Source: JBGTCY01 sp041748615 (GTDB lineage Bacteria > Bacteroidota > Bacteroidia > Chitinophagales > CAIOSU01). Taken from it: DNA of 6,034 bases. Under the pieces are notes generated by a model. That model ran no database searches. It saw nothing but the letters and a program-made list of their open reading frames with translations, and was not told the origin of the DNA. The stretch spans positions 1-6,034 of the forward strand of contig JBGTCY010000148.1 in assembly GCA_041748615.1 (NCBI GenBank), given 5' to 3'. A program made the translations under genes and the position numbers. Positions 5,044 to 6,034 of this stretch are shown here, in pieces. The stretch's first letter is position 1, and the number at the start of each line of letters is the position of its first letter.

Positions 5044-6006
5044 TTAAATACAAATCACGATTTTTCCTTTTGTTTTTCCTTCGCCCAAATCCTGAAGCGC
5101 TTGCGGGACTTCATTCAAAGGATATGTTTTGTCAATGATGACTTTTATTTTTCCTGCTTCAATCAGTTGCAAAATGTTCTTCAGATTTTTATTGGGATGA
5201 TGCACTAAAATTCCAAATTTCTTTTTACCAAACACTGAAATCAGGGAGCCGAGCATCAGTGTTTGAAGTAATGTAGAGATTGCGCCTCCCACAATTACTA
5301 AATTTCCTTCGGGAAGCATTGCGCGTTGATAATCAAAAACAGAACGGTTTGCCACCACATCCACAATTAAATCATAGCGGTTTCCGCTTTTCGTAAAATC
5401 TTCCGATTGATAATCAATGACATGAGCCGCTCCGGCTGAACGCATGAACTCCAACTTTTCTTTTCCGTCCACACCGGTCACTTCCGCGCCAAAATACTTC
5501 GCAAATTGAATGGCAAACGAACCTACACCTCCACCGCCTCCGTTAATTAATACCTTATCTCCTTTTCTTAATTCTCTTTGATGACACAAGCTTTGAAACG
5601 CCAGCACCGCGGCATGAGGGATGGCTGCCGCATTTTCAAAAGAAAGAAAACCCGGTTTGAGGATGAATGATTTTTCATTGACACTTACATATTCCGCAAA
5701 ACCGCCAAAACTTTCGCTGATTTCTCCAAGCACTTCGTCACCGGGTTTGAATTGAGTGGCATTTTTTCCGGTTTCTTCCACTCTGCCCGCGATGTCCGCA
5801 CCCAGGATATTAATTTTCGGTTTAAAAAGTCCGAACAACAAACGAAAGAGATATGGCTTGCCGTTCAACAAATCCCAATCCCAGGAATTGACGGATGCGG
5901 CAGAAACTTTTACCAATACTTCATTGTCTTTTGGAACCGGTTTTTCAATCTCTTTCAATTGCAAAACATCGGGACTTCCATATTGGGTAAATACAATCGC
6001 TTTCAT
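5044..6006 (-). CDS. Zinc-independent MDR-family NAD(P)-dependent dehydrogenase (quinone oxidoreductase-like)
   Basis: This 320-aa protein is of normal full length for the quinone-oxidoreductase branch of the medium-chain dehydrogenase/reductase superfamily. It opens with the typical 'MKAIVFTQYGSPDVLQL' strand. A GroES-like catalytic domain spans about 1-125, with 'VLVKVSAASVNSWDWDLLNGK' (30-50) and 'PGDEVLG' (88-94). Next comes a Rossmann domain whose nucleotide loop is the glycine-rich 'INGGGGGVGSFAIQFAK' (154-170). The zinc ligands of alcohol dehydrogenases are missing: no Cys where MDR alcohol dehydrogenases have the catalytic one, and no four-Cys structural zinc loop. It should therefore reduce quinones, enones or similar carbonyls with NAD(P)H. 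The substrate cannot be told. Asp180 after the second Rossmann strand ('VTGVDGKEK') might favour NADH, but nearby Lys residues leave this open. The protein is cytosolic. The ATG at 6006 begins the conserved first strand. Only 28 nt of upstream sequence is visible and no promoter can be called. Confidence 0.92.
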   Translation of the reverse strand: MKAIVFTQYGSPDVLQLKEIEKPVPKDNEVLVKVSAASVNSWDWDLLNGKPYLFRLLFGLFKPKINILGADIAGRVEETGKNATQFKPGDEVLGEISESFGGFAEYVSVNEKSFILKPGFLSFENAAAIPHAAVLAFQSLCHQRELRKGDKVLINGGGGGVGSFAIQFAKYFGAEVTGVDGKEKLEFMRSAGAAHVIDYQSEDFTKSGNRYDLIVDVVANRSVFDYQRAMLPEGNLVIVGGAISTLLQTLMLGSLISVFGKKKFGILVHHPNKNLKNILQLIEAGKIKVIIDKTYPLNEVPQALQDLGEGKTKGKIVICI

Positions 6007-6034
6007 GAAATTTTATTGAAACCTGATTTTTATA

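Noticed and set aside
4823..5053. A 76-codon - strand open frame including PERSRR
   Set aside because: It spans the dispersed-repeat sequence and the putative terminator hairpin and overlaps the end of the dehydrogenase gene. Such peptides are a typical artefact of translating this repeat.

Overview
The window looks like chromosomal DNA of a member of the Bacteroidota, probably an environmental Chitinophagales/Sphingobacteriales/Flavobacteriia-type organism. This is an inference. It rests on moderate-to-low GC, A/T-rich leaders without clear Shine-Dalgarno sequences, a promoter resembling the Bacteroidota TTG / TAnnTTTG type, an AAKKP-tailed SWIB protein, and two short repeats of a kind recalled from that phylum (a TCCCGATA-type palindrome and a TTCGACTCCGCTCAGG element).

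Left part, + strand (1-2352): the 3' part of a PQQ-like/FG-GAP beta-propeller protein is followed 11 nt later by a 459-aa membrane-anchored protein of unknown function with an extracellular beta-type domain and a coiled coil. They read as one operon whose start lies outside the window. Both look like envelope proteins, and no enzymatic activity can be assigned.

Middle part, - strand (2400-3724): a small M23/LytM peptidase with a non-ATG start converges on the + strand operon. Upstream of it lie about 375 nt (2919-3292) without a convincing gene. On the - strand this stretch carries what looks like the decayed 3' end of a group II intron: a hairpin, then the 5' half of a domain V-like sequence, a palindrome where the other half should be, then a domain VI-like tail. 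A clear bidirectional rho-independent terminator follows at 3293-3325. It ends a gene for a histone H1-like/SWIB fusion protein, which has its own probable promoter at 3748-3777.

Right part, - strand (3970-6006): a canonical MscS mechanosensitive channel and a zinc-independent MDR-family (quinone oxidoreductase-like) dehydrogenase. They are separated by a 243-nt spacer carrying the dispersed-repeat sequence and a hairpin that could end the dehydrogenase transcript. The - strand genes are spaced by about 240 nt or more and look like separate transcription units, not a pathway.

No complete new system is evident. The points most worth a second look are the intron-like remnant with its embedded palindrome, the unassigned propeller/anchored-protein pair, and the SWIB-H1 fusion.
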